DNA of 64,000 nucleotides from Candidatus Poribacteria bacterium (GCA_002729015.1 PBVO01000126.1:42866-106865); one strand, 5' to 3'; shown: positions 17,965-26,806, numbered from the stretch's first letter. The notes: generated by a model not told the origin, from the sequence alone. Numbers and translations are program-made.

Positions 17965-19401
17965 TTATTTAGTTTGGTAACGAATAAAATGTTTTCCAGC
18001 ATCAACAATTGTTTCAAAATATCCAGTAGCAACAGATGCAGATAGAGCTGCACCCACAGCAGCTTCCTCTGTGTGTATTGGTATCGACATAGAAGTCGAA
18101 AACTTACTTTCAATCGATTTTTGTAAGACTCTATTACGCCGAATACCATTACCTGCCCCTACGAGCTTGGTTCGTTCAGACAAACCGGACCTCTTCATTT
18201 GTTGATGGAAAACGTCAAATTCATTGGCTATGCCTTCTAGAAGGGAACGTGCAAAATGACCGATTGTGAAGTTAGTTTCACTGATGCCTGACCAAATACC
18301 TCTTCGATCCGGTTGCTTCCGAGAACCACCGAATATAGGCTCACACCTTAACCCTTCTGATTCGCCAGGGATACAGTCAGCCAGTTGGTTCAAAATCAAG
18401 TAAAGATCACTTGTATTCTGATTTGGTTCTATACCGAAGACCGATTGGCCAATTTGTTGAACGAAATGCTTGAGCGAACGATAAGACCTGCCACCACATA
18501 AGCCGGCGCCAACTAATAGATAACCATCTGACAGAAAGGGTCGAATGTCTAAAGATTCATTTTGATGCAGATTCGGTACAAAAGCAGAAATTTGGCCACC
18601 AGTTCCAACGTTGACCAGAATACTATTTTTAGGATCATCCACACTTCCGGCAAAACTGGCTTGATTGTCCCCACAAGCCACTGAAACTGGAACTCCATCT
18701 AACGAGTCTAGTTTTTTGACCATACCAGCCACACTACAATTTTCTGAAACAAAAGGGAAATGGGTTGTGGGTAAATTCAACGACTTGAGAAAGTCTGTGT
18801 TCCAGGAGTTATTCGTGATATTGAAACAGCCAGAACTAGCAGCATTGGTTCGATCAGTCGTAGGTGTACTTTGGCACAATTGACTAACAAGATAATCTGG
18901 AGCGAAACAGGCTTGCGTGTTAGCTGGCAGACGACCATTTTCTGAAAGCCAAAATAAAGTCGTTCCCATATATCCAGTTGAAGGTAAAGAATTAGACTGA
19001 GTCGAATTAGCTACTGATCGCATTCGCTGAACATATGTTAAATTGCCAGAATGAATCTGACTCCCACGTTTATCTTGCCAACCGATAAAGTTTGAGCATG
19101 GTTGGTAGTTTTTGTCCAGTAAAGCCATGCCGTGCATCTGTCCAGTCACACCAATTCCTCTAATCTCTCGATTTGGTATTCCAGTTGTTATGTTGACCAG
19201 TAGATTTAAAGCTAAACTAATCATTCGGTCCAAATCCCATTCTGAATAATTCGGTTGGCCTGATATATCTATCTGACTGTCATTATCTATGCTCAATTGC
19301 CGAAGAACAGGACTACGGTTAGGAAAGTTCACCACATTCAGATCAATTAGGACAGTACTGATAGAAGTCGTCCCAAGATCAATTCCAACAAATTTAGACA
19401 T
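17965..19401 (-). CDS. FGGY-family carbohydrate kinase (sedoheptulokinase/xylulokinase-like)
   Basis: The chosen ATG at 19401 begins 'MSKFVGIDLGTTSIS', the first phosphate-binding loop of the FGGY fold, with GGTGAT just upstream; a TTG nine codons earlier is less likely. 'IRGIGVTGQMHGMALLD' is the sugar-binding turn with the substrate-contacting Gln-Met-His-Gly. 'VACGDNQASFAGSV' carries the catalytic Asp, and 'ILVNVGTGGQISAF' the second ATP loop. About 478 residues is normal for the family. It phosphorylates a ketose or polyol in the cytosol. The 'NVGTGGQIS' version looks closer to sedoheptulokinase than to xylulokinase, but this is tentative. Confidence 0.85.
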   Translation of the reverse strand: MSKFVGIDLGTTSISTVLIDLNVVNFPNRSPVLRQLSIDNDSQIDISGQPNYSEWDLDRMISLALNLLVNITTGIPNREIRGIGVTGQMHGMALLDKNYQPCSNFIGWQDKRGSQIHSGNLTYVQRMRSVANSTQSNSLPSTGYMGTTLFWLSENGRLPANTQACFAPDYLVSQLCQSTPTTDRTNAASSGCFNITNNSWNTDFLKSLNLPTTHFPFVSENCSVAGMVKKLDSLDGVPVSVACGDNQASFAGSVDDPKNSILVNVGTGGQISAFVPNLHQNESLDIRPFLSDGYLLVGAGLCGGRSYRSLKHFVQQIGQSVFGIEPNQNTSDLYLILNQLADCIPGESEGLRCEPIFGGSRKQPDRRGIWSGISETNFTIGHFARSLLEGIANEFDVFHQQMKRSGLSERTKLVGAGNGIRRNRVLQKSIESKFSTSMSIPIHTEEAAVGAALSASVATGYFETIVDAGKHFIRYQTK

Positions 19402-19593
19402 ATCACCGCTCAAATAGTTGATTAACAATTCGATCCATAAGATTGCAAAGAGAGCCGCTCATTATAGGTCAGTCGAGTTTATTGGTCAAACCACAGGTAA
19501 TTTATTATAGATAACACGTACCAGAAATTAGGTCGACTGATAATCACCCTGACCATTATGGTAATCTTTTAAGAATACTTGAAAGGATCAATT

Positions 19594-20379
19594 ATGAGTT
19601 CGATCATCCAAACAAATAAGAACATTACGACTAAACTCAACCTCTTTCTCTTATCCTTTTATTTTATCTTCTTTTTAGCGACGATCAATCTTGAAGCTGG
19701 AGATCTGGTTCTACATCTAACTTTCGATAAGTTCTCCGGGCCTGTTGTGAAAGACCAATCAGGTTTTGGTCATAACGCAACTTTTAATGTTCAGCCTAGA
19801 GAAACTAAAGGCCCATTGGGTAATCAGGCCGCAAAACTGGATGGTGTCAGTTGGGCAGAAATTGAAGATAGCGACGATCTTGATTTGATGACAGCTTTGA
19901 CCATCGAGGCTTGGGTGTTTATTAGTTCTGATGAGAAACAAATCGTGGTGGAGAAAGGTGCTACTTGGAAAAGAGATGGCGAATACAGTCTATTATTTTA
20001 CGAAAAGCGAAGACCCGTAATTCAGGCACAAGACCTTGCTGATAATTGTGATGATGAAGCGGTAGGCGATGAAATACCACGTGATACTTGGACACATATA
20101 GCCGGTACCTGGGATAGTAAAGCCTTCAAATTATATATCAATGGTGAATTGAATCTAGAACTTGAGTGTGCCGGAAAATTATTAAAAAGCCAGGAATCTT
20201 TGTATATTGGTAGTCGAGGAGGAGGCCTCCGTTTTCTCAAAGGATCTATTGACGATTTACGGATTTATAACTATGCATTAGAAAATAAGCAAATTCGAAT
20301 GGACATGGAAAATAAGCTATTGATCTCGAAAAAAGAGAAGATCGCAACCACTTGGGGAAGAGTCAAGGCAGTCAGGTAG
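19594..20379 (+). CDS. Secreted LamG-domain protein with W-containing C-terminal tail
   Basis: I start at the ATG at 19594, which has AAGGA six bases upstream, not at the in-frame TTG. A signal peptide ends near 'NLEAGD'. A single LamG/concanavalin jelly roll follows: 'LVLHLTFDKFSGPVVKDQSG', 'ALTIEAWVFISS', 'TWTHIAGTWDSKAFKLYING' and 'GSIDDLRIYNYAL' are the usual strand motifs. The protein ends KEKIATTWGRVKAVR, a tail shared with the proteins at 1 and 48202. Role: probably extracellular carbohydrate or protein binding. It sits just upstream of an Ldh2-type dehydrogenase gene on the same strand. Confidence 0.8.
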   Translation: MSSIIQTNKNITTKLNLFLLSFYFIFFLATINLEAGDLVLHLTFDKFSGPVVKDQSGFGHNATFNVQPRETKGPLGNQAAKLDGVSWAEIEDSDDLDLMTALTIEAWVFISSDEKQIVVEKGATWKRDGEYSLLFYEKRRPVIQAQDLADNCDDEAVGDEIPRDTWTHIAGTWDSKAFKLYINGELNLELECAGKLLKSQESLYIGSRGGGLRFLKGSIDDLRIYNYALENKQIRMDMENKLLISKKEKIATTWGRVKAVR

Positions 20380-20466
20380 ATAACCACGTCTATCACTTAT
20401 TCCGTAATTATTTGAACTTAACTAACCCGTGACGGCCTACGCTTTTATGATAGGAGATAACGTTCG

Positions 20467-21453
20467 ATGAATTCTGTTCCAACCAAATTTACTCGTTTAG
20501 ATATGAATCGATTAATCACCTTTACACAACAAGCATTCCAAAAGGTCGGTACGAACGAAAAGGATGCGTCTCTTATGGCCAAACTATTGGTCGAAACTGA
20601 TCTTCGTGGTGTCTTTAGCCATGGTACCCGTCAGCTTGATGGTTATATTCAAATGATGATAGACCAAAAGGTTAATCCTAGACCAAATATTCAAAATGAA
20701 GTGAGTAGTCAGACTACTGCTATCTTTGATGGTGATGGTGGGATGGGCCATTTACCATCCTACCAAGCTGCACAATTCGTCGTAGAGGCGGCTAAATCGT
20801 TTGGTATCGCTGGCGCGGTAACTCGAAACCATTTCCACTTTGGAGCAGCTGGAACATACTCACGTCTAGCTTTAGAACAAGACTGCATTGGGTTCTCGAC
20901 TTCAGCTCACCGATTTAGGCCTAGCAAGGATCATTCGATCCTCTCCGCATCTGGCGCATCCCCCATTAGTTTTGCTATTCCTGCAGGTAAACAGCCTCCA
21001 ATAGTCATTGATATGGGTGCCTACCTTGGTGGTTCGGGCGAGTTGTCCCAAGATCAGCTATTCAAATATATTCCAGCCACGTTTTTTAAATTTATTGGTC
21101 TAGGAGCAGCTGCACATATGATGGGTGGGTTTATGGCTGGCATTTGGATGTCTGACCCAGAAGTCGATCAGAATGCATGGGAGGGGGCCAACCAAGGAGC
21201 CTTTATTTGTGCCATTGACATTTCACGGTTTCGCGATTTGGAACATTTCAAACAAGAAGTTGATCGACATCAAAAAGATATTCAACAAATGATACCTGCA
21301 CCTGGATACGACCACGCTAATCTCCCTGGCACTTTAGAATACCAAAGAGAAAAAGAATGGGCACAAATAGGAATTCCGATTGGTATCGATCACCAATCAA
21401 TACTCAATGTAGTTGCCAACAAAATAGGCTTGGAACCACTGTTTAGTAATTAA
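20467..21453 (+). CDS. Malate/L-lactate dehydrogenase (Ldh2) family oxidoreductase
   Basis: The 328-residue protein shows the Ldh_2 signature 'ETDLRGVFSHGTRQLDGY' with the catalytic His of SHG, then 'AIFDGDGGMGHLPSYQAAQ' and 'AVTRNHFHFGAAGTYS', which contact NAD(P). Members reduce 2-oxo acids such as 2,3-diketogulonate, ureidoglycolate precursors or malate. The usual 'G-x-KGYGL' loop is replaced by 'IPATFFKFIGLGAAAHMMGG', and the protein is about 15 residues shorter than typical members, so the substrate pocket probably differs. The ATG at 20467 follows a GGAGAT sequence. A shared transcript with the upstream LamG gene is possible (87-base gap). Confidence 0.82.
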   Translation: MNSVPTKFTRLDMNRLITFTQQAFQKVGTNEKDASLMAKLLVETDLRGVFSHGTRQLDGYIQMMIDQKVNPRPNIQNEVSSQTTAIFDGDGGMGHLPSYQAAQFVVEAAKSFGIAGAVTRNHFHFGAAGTYSRLALEQDCIGFSTSAHRFRPSKDHSILSASGASPISFAIPAGKQPPIVIDMGAYLGGSGELSQDQLFKYIPATFFKFIGLGAAAHMMGGFMAGIWMSDPEVDQNAWEGANQGAFICAIDISRFRDLEHFKQEVDRHQKDIQQMIPAPGYDHANLPGTLEYQREKEWAQIGIPIGIDHQSILNVVANKIGLEPLFSN

Positions 21454-21724
21454 TTGATTTCATAGTGATGGATTAAGCGAATTGAAATTTTCTTGGTTGA
21501 AAAGGAATAATCAAGGAAAAACTGAATTCTATTCTTTGGAATAACCCAAACCATGTCTGTTATTTCTGTTCTGTTATACAAATTCGATTGAGAATTGCCA
21601 TATTAAAACCAAATTTTAACGAGATTTTTTATTGTGGTTTGTTTATTTTCGGCATCAGAAATAATTGAGAAATTCTTAGAAGGATTCGAGCGTTGTAGGA
21701 AGATTTAGTTAATTGGCATAAACA

Positions 21725-22096
21725 CATCTTTCTACCTTTGAATCCAATAAAAATGGATATGATATTGAGAACTCGACCCGAAGCAGATTAACACACTTTG
21801 GTTCTGGTGCAATCACGGTTTCGGAACTCATAGAAAAATATCCTGAATTGGTACATCCAAATCTTGAGCTGACTAAAGGAGAAGTAGTTTAGTTTTGTCA
21901 ATATGAGATAGCTAGAACGGTTGATGACGTGCTTGCAAGACGGTCTCGATCTCTGATAACCAATGCGAAGGCTGCTTCAGAAGCCGCAGAGGCTGTCGAA
22001 AAAACAATGTCCAAAATACTGAAAAATGATGCCTCTTGAGTGGAGCAGCAAATCCTTATCTTCCAGAGTTTAGCCAGAAAATATATTAGCACCTAG
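21725..22096 (+). pseudogene. glpD: Decayed C-terminal remnant of aerobic glycerol-3-phosphate dehydrogenase
   Basis: One plus-strand frame, closed by two internal stops, translates to the GlpD C-terminal domain. It reads 'ELIEKYPELVHPNLELTKGE' then VV, TAG (21890), 'FCQYEIARTVDDVLARRSRS', 'LITNAKAASEAAEAVEKTMS', TGA (22037), 'VEQQILIFQSLARKYIST' and TAG (22094). The 'E-x-A-R-T-v-x-D-V-L-A-R-R-x-R' string is the hallmark of the GlpD C-terminal helical domain. Both internal stops stand where the family has Trp, consistent with TGG→TAG and TGG→TGA. The FAD-binding N-terminal two-thirds is missing; no recognisable piece was found between 21454 and 21724. Confidence 0.8.
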
Positions 22097-22191
22097 TCTA
22101 AGTTCTTAGGTAGGAAAAATTGAAAAATTAAAGATCAAGCTGGACTAGATAATTTTCTTTAAAATTCGTTTTCTATCTAAAGTCTTTGGTT

Positions 22192-22920
22192 CTAAATGCT
22201 TCTTTTTTGGTTGACATATGTCCCAATGTTTTCTACCGTATCAACCCATATATCTCCCTTCTTCAGAAATTGGCACAACTTTTCTAAAACAGAAATATTG
22301 ACGGTTTGTTTACCTTGATGGCTAATCTCGTGCCCAAGAAATATTAGCCAAGAATTATTCTTTCGTGCGTAATCTAAATATAGCTGCACCGTTTCAAAAG
22401 TCACATCATCCATATCAAGTGCGGTTACCTGTGCTAGATCCGTGAAGGTTGGATCGTTGGGTACTTCATTGAAGGCATCACGACCAACAAGGAAATATTC
22501 TGCTACCAATGGCACGTAACTCTTGACATCTTTGGATCTTCCAACGAACTTTTGTCCACAAGGGTAGGCAAATGTCTTCGGCTGTATGCCTAGTTCTTGT
22601 TCGATGCAGGAGTTTGCTTTTAAGATCTCATCTCTCATTTGTTCTAGGTTGTATTCTTCTAGGGGCTTGTGTCTGGCAAAAGAAAAATTGCCACTACATG
22701 GGTGATTGAATGTATGATTACCAACCTCATGCCCATTTTTGATCGCCTGTTCCCACTCAGTTTTTCTACTTCGCATCGGCTGAATTGAAACATAAAATGT
22801 TGCGTGAATATCATAGCTATCAAGTAATGGAAGACCATAATCAACTTGACTGGGTCTAGCGTCATCAAACGTTAGGCTAAGTGCAGCCACTTTACCTTCT
22901 GGCCAAAATCCAATTGACAT
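22192..22920 (-). CDS. Polysaccharide deacetylase (NodB-like, CE4)
   Basis: The 242-residue protein has the CE4 motifs in order: TFDD (Asp19, Asp20), the metal site H70-TFN-H74, 'FAYPCG' with the conserved Pro-x-Gly, and 'IFLGHEIS' near the end with the last His. It would remove N- or O-acetyl groups from an amino sugar or polysaccharide. No signal peptide is present, so it appears cytosolic unless exported another way. Its start lies three bases after the stop of the sialidase-like gene, making it the third gene of a nitrilase-sialidase-deacetylase operon. Confidence 0.88.
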   Translation of the reverse strand: MSIGFWPEGKVAALSLTFDDARPSQVDYGLPLLDSYDIHATFYVSIQPMRSRKTEWEQAIKNGHEVGNHTFNHPCSGNFSFARHKPLEEYNLEQMRDEILKANSCIEQELGIQPKTFAYPCGQKFVGRSKDVKSYVPLVAEYFLVGRDAFNEVPNDPTFTDLAQVTALDMDDVTFETVQLYLDYARKNNSWLIFLGHEISHQGKQTVNISVLEKLCQFLKKGDIWVDTVENIGTYVNQKRSI

Positions 22921-22923
22921 AAT

Positions 22924-24048
22924 TCAGTTTCCTAGTTTTGAATAAATCCAATCTTTATCTATAATGGCTACATGTAAATCGAAGACATCAGGATTTTCCC
23001 ATCCACTCCGACCGTTGTCACATGTACGATTTGGTCCATAAACACAGTAGCTTATTATTGCCTTCTCATCGTTTAGCCAGTCGCATCCAATATTAGTAAA
23101 GTTATACTCTTGATGACTAGCTAGATCGCCAACTTTATGCCAAGTACTACCCTGATCCTTTGAAAGAGCAATACTCAACGGTGAGCGCAATCCATAATGA
23201 TGATGGACGGGGTCGTACCAGCTGTCATTCCAAAGCAAAATTAGATCTTCAGTGTTAGGAATCGTCCTCAAACAAGTAGATGATTCTGGAGCCTTCAATC
23301 CTGTTGTCTGGGCGAGTTGCCAATTTTCTCCTTCATCATTAGACCTAGACAAAAATACTGATCCTAGCTGAGTTCTCAGCGACATCACTAATTCGCCATT
23401 TGGCAACTCCGCCACGGAAGATTCCATCGCACCTCGCATGGGAAGATCAAGGGGCTGAGCGTTTCGATTCCAAGTTTGTCCATCGTCATCACTGTAATAG
23501 CAGTGAACAACATTATGTTGCGAAGCTTGGTGGCCTTCCCCACCATGGAATGGTAGCAGAATTCGTCCTGATTGAAGTTGCAACAAACTGGTAGAACCAC
23601 CTTGTAGCCACTGACCAGGACTTTTTTGCCAAATTGGGTTTTGCTGATGAAAGGAATATCCACCATCAACTGATCTCAGCACATCCATGGTACTACTTTC
23701 ACCACCTGTGTGCCCACGCAAACAAACCAGCAAAATATCACCATTCCTAAGTTTGCGTAGGGCAGGTGCCTGCACATTATTATCAGACGGGTTACAAGCG
23801 ACTATTCTTTCCTCGTCTTGCCAAGTCAATCCTCCATCATGAGACCATTTAGCTGCTATATCGCACTTGCCAAAATCACTACTCCCTCTACTACTGTTAC
23901 GGTACTTGTGCCATACAGCCAATAGTGAATCATCATCTAGCTGAGCGATAGAGGCGGTATCATTGCGCGGAGTCATTTCACCCGACACACCCACAACACT
24001 GTATGCGACTTCTGATTGTCTAGTATACAGGCTTAATCTTTTGTCCAT
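22924..24048 (-). CDS. Sialidase-like BNR-repeat protein (GH33-type propeller)
   Basis: A 374-residue six-bladed propeller with five Asp boxes: SHDGGLTW (69-76), SVDGGYSF (126-133), SDDDGQTW (186-193), SNDEGENW (236-243) and SKDQGSTW (296-303). N-terminal Arg26-28 region 'MTPRND' and later Arg residues could form the sialic acid carboxylate clamp, but this was not verified. No signal peptide is visible. The gene starts three bases after the nitrilase stop and is followed after three bases by the deacetylase, so the three are one transcript. It could act on imported sialosides or similar sugars; a non-sialidase BNR hydrolase is possible. Confidence 0.82.
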   Translation of the reverse strand: MDKRLSLYTRQSEVAYSVVGVSGEMTPRNDTASIAQLDDDSLLAVWHKYRNSSRGSSDFGKCDIAAKWSHDGGLTWQDEERIVACNPSDNNVQAPALRKLRNGDILLVCLRGHTGGESSTMDVLRSVDGGYSFHQQNPIWQKSPGQWLQGGSTSLLQLQSGRILLPFHGGEGHQASQHNVVHCYYSDDDGQTWNRNAQPLDLPMRGAMESSVAELPNGELVMSLRTQLGSVFLSRSNDEGENWQLAQTTGLKAPESSTCLRTIPNTEDLILLWNDSWYDPVHHHYGLRSPLSIALSKDQGSTWHKVGDLASHQEYNFTNIGCDWLNDEKAIISYCVYGPNRTCDNGRSGWENPDVFDLHVAIIDKDWIYSKLGN

Positions 24049-24051
24049 TAA

Positions 24052-24873
24052 TTAACTCCTACTCATCGTTTGTTCATATCTTTTGGCCATTTCAGTCCTC
24101 TGTTGTTGAAGATAAATTTGTTCCAACTCTCGAGCATTATCTTCACATGGGACTCTGGGTACTTCAATTATTGCCGTAGTAATCTGATCGTTTCCCCATT
24201 TGTAGGCGACAATTTCTCCATGGCTAATAATCAAGTTCATACCTACGTTGGCTTCAACTATTGGCACTCCATTTTCTCTGGCTCGAGCCAAGACCGTTTG
24301 GTTTTGTGCTTTACTCTTAGAACCATATGATGGAATCAAAATCAAGTTAGCGCCATCTAACACTAATGTTCGGATGATAAGTGGATTCCACCGGTCATTG
24401 CAAATAGCAATCCCAACTCGCCCTAGAGGAGTGTCAAAAGCACGTAACACCTGTCCAACTCGATTGAAGTTCCAGGATGGATGAGTACCTTCCGCTAATT
24501 GTGTTTTATGATATTTGCCAGAAATTTGCCCGTCATAATCGATAAAAATAGCTGCATTGAAAATCTCGTTTCCAATCCGCTCTGCAAAGCCGAAACTGAT
24601 ACAAGTATTCAGGCTGTTTGCCAAGCGTTGAAACCGCCGGATATAAGATCCATTGATCGGTTCTGCTAAATCAAGCATTTCCTCTGGAGTTCGAATTTGG
24701 TTGATCACATCCATTATGACGTAACCTTCTAGGACGCCTTCAGTAGTGACAATGAGATCTGGTTTATCTTTGGCTGCTTCAACAAAGAAAGACTCCATTT
24801 TATCAGCGTTAGTATCTTTATCCCATTTAACAGGTCGAAGCGAAATCGCAGAAACTTTGAATGCGTCAAACAT
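24052..24873 (-). CDS. Carbon-nitrogen hydrolase (nitrilase superfamily)
   Basis: The 273-residue protein carries the Glu-Lys-Cys triad: E45 in 'IVTTEGVLEG', K123 in 'GKYHKTQL' and C158 in 'VGIAICNDRWNP'. The nucleophile context C-N-D-R resembles N-carbamyl-amino acid amidohydrolases and plant-type amidases more than true nitrilases. It is cytosolic. As first gene of the operon with a sialidase-like and a deacetylase gene it may hydrolyse an amide released from the same substrate, for example an N-acyl amino sugar. That link is an inference from context. Confidence 0.88.
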   Translation of the reverse strand: MFDAFKVSAISLRPVKWDKDTNADKMESFFVEAAKDKPDLIVTTEGVLEGYVIMDVINQIRTPEEMLDLAEPINGSYIRRFQRLANSLNTCISFGFAERIGNEIFNAAIFIDYDGQISGKYHKTQLAEGTHPSWNFNRVGQVLRAFDTPLGRVGIAICNDRWNPLIIRTLVLDGANLILIPSYGSKSKAQNQTVLARARENGVPIVEANVGMNLIISHGEIVAYKWGNDQITTAIIEVPRVPCEDNARELEQIYLQQQRTEMAKRYEQTMSRS

Positions 24874-25261
24874 ATGGCTTGTACTACCAAATCGGGGTAA
24901 TTTAGTGTTAGTTTCTTATTCTAGACAAAAAAAACATTATTAGCAAGAAACCGGGCCAAAAATGGACATTTTCCCGTATAGAGGAATAAAATCAAGTCCC
25001 GCCCCAAATTACAAAATAGCTGTTGTTTCTCTAAAAAAATTATCGCTCAATTTAAATACTTAAATATTTAAATACAGAAAGCGGAAAATAACGAGAAATA
25101 AAAATCTAGCTAGCCCATACATAGTTCTTAAGATACATCAACCGATTGACAGTCTTCATTTTAGCTATTTTTATATTTCTATTGGAGGTAATCCCCAATC
25201 AATAATAGAAATATAATTTTGGGTGTTGTACAATAGCTCCCTACTTGCGTAGGAATTTACC
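24874..25261. other. Divergent intergenic region
   Basis: The 388 bases separate the minus-strand nitrilase operon from the plus-strand PhyH gene. An AT-rich stretch of repeated TTAAATA units lies near 25050-25075. No gene or hairpin was found; both promoters should lie here. Confidence 0.3.
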
Positions 25262-25309
25262 ATGACACCTGAATAACGTTGCCTACTTGATGTATCAGGA
25301 TATCTGCAT

Positions 25310-26083
25310 TTGAAAAGCGTATTAATCGGTAAAGAACTTGAGCAATGCCAAAAGAGTGTAGAACAGTGTATTCGTACACCTGTTGATCAACTTCCATCAG
25401 GAATGAGTAGTTCTTACCCTGGTACAGATACGAGTATCGGTGGAATTGGTAGTGGGTTTTCATACAATAAATCATTGGAGCAGTTGCTTTTCCATCCGGA
25501 CACTTGGCCTATTGTCAAAGAACTAACCGATAACAAACCTCGGTTCGATAGAGGTACCTTAGCGGTTAATACACATCTTACTACTCAAATGACCCCACTT
25601 CACTGCGCTAGAGAGGACTTTGGCTGGCAAAGTACTCGATATGGGTATAGGAACGGACGCATATTCTGTGATACTTTTGTCATCTTCTTTTACTTCACTG
25701 ATGTTTATCCAGGCGATGGTGGATTAATTGTTGTGCCGGTTTCACATAGGGTTGAGGCTCAACGCCCTGCAAATTACTTTTTTCCTGATCTCAAGAACCC
25801 GAAAATTGATAATTTACCACAGATTACAAACATAACTCCTAAGGCTGGAGACGTCATTGTGATCTCAGAACTTCTAACCCACGGAGCATTGATATGGAAA
25901 CCGGCAGACCGAGAAAGAAGATTTCTAATCCTGTGCTACAACCCACAATATTTTTATTATCAGAATGGTATTCGTGATGAAGTGATACCTAGACTTTCAC
26001 CAGAAACAAAAGAATTGATCGCTTTTGCCTCTTTTACAGAAACCAAGGATATTTGCAACCGAGAAGTAATTGAGTTATCGTAA
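25310..26083 (+). CDS. PhyH-like protein, HxA variant, with disrupted 5' end
   Basis: The usable frame starts at TTG 25310. Family sequence reaches further up: from ATG 25262 the same frame reads MTPE, TAA (25274-25276), then 'RCLLDVSGYLHL', matching 'MTEEQKYLFDLQGYIVL' of the PhyH gene at 29363. Codon 5 is thus a nonsense codon where Gln is expected, so the gene is either restarted at TTG or inactive. The core has 'MTPLHCAREDF': the metal His (98 from TTG) is followed at +2 by Ala instead of Asp. The distal His is in 'ELLTHGALIW', and an Arg-Arg pair follows. See the finding on non-HxD PhyH proteins. Confidence 0.75.
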   Translation: MKSVLIGKELEQCQKSVEQCIRTPVDQLPSGMSSSYPGTDTSIGGIGSGFSYNKSLEQLLFHPDTWPIVKELTDNKPRFDRGTLAVNTHLTTQMTPLHCAREDFGWQSTRYGYRNGRIFCDTFVIFFYFTDVYPGDGGLIVVPVSHRVEAQRPANYFFPDLKNPKIDNLPQITNITPKAGDVIVISELLTHGALIWKPADRERRFLILCYNPQYFYYQNGIRDEVIPRLSPETKELIAFASFTETKDICNREVIELS

Positions 26084-26344
26084 TTCCACACTAGCTCAAA
26101 TAGCATTTAGGTTGCGTATTACAACTCAGCTTCCAACTCTTTATCCTAAGATCCAGATAGCAATATCCGACTTCATTTGTATTGAATCAAAAAATCACCT
26201 ACATTTACCTGAGATGCGTACTGAATAACTGTACTAATCTACGGCCCCCAACTTCGCTCCGGAAATTTTACGATATCGTTTGCAATTACTTAATCACAGC
26301 CGAGCTATCAAGAGGGAAGAACTAAAATTTTTCGTAGGGCATGA

Positions 26345-26806
26345 ATGGAAATAAATGGAAATAAACGCTTCAAAACTAAAATTGATTGGTGGTTGGCTGC
26401 CTTATTGTGCGTATCGCCCCTCATTTCTCTTCTTACGCTGTTAGGTTTCTACTTACTTGGTATTTCCTATGCATGGCTAAGCTGGATTGGGGTTCTAATT
26501 GTTGGTTTAATCTACGCTGGGCTGATTTTCCCGTTGTATTATGAACTCGAAGAAAAAACTTTGTTGATACGATTCGGGTGTATTCGTTCCAGAATACCTT
26601 ACCAACGTATCAACAAAGTTATTCCGACTCGCAGTACAAGTTCCAGCCCAGCCTTATCCTTAGATAGACTCTACATAGATACAGGGGATAATTTAGCCGT
26701 TAATATATCCCCAGCCAATAAAATTCGTTTCTTACAAGCTCTGGAAGAAAAAGCCAATCATCTTGTATTGATCGACAATCAGTTAGTAATAAAAAATGAG
26801 TTATAA
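26345..26806 (+). CDS. Bacterial PH-domain membrane protein (bPH_4 type)
   Basis: The 153-residue protein has two transmembrane helices in the first 70 residues, then a short PH-like domain: 'FPLYYELEEKTLLIRFGCIR', 'SRIPYQRINKVIPTRS', 'SPALSLDRLYIDTG' and 'NISPANKIRFLQAL'. This is the bPH_4 (DUF1200) pattern, in which I-P-Y-x-x-I and S-L-D-R-L are characteristic. Function in bacteria is not established; related proteins sit in the inner membrane. A tandem 10-base duplication (ATGGAAATAA, 26345-26364) covers the start codon; only the first ATG is in frame. Confidence 0.8.
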   Translation: MEINGNKRFKTKIDWWLAALLCVSPLISLLTLLGFYLLGISYAWLSWIGVLIVGLIYAGLIFPLYYELEEKTLLIRFGCIRSRIPYQRINKVIPTRSTSSSPALSLDRLYIDTGDNLAVNISPANKIRFLQALEEKANHLVLIDNQLVIKNEL

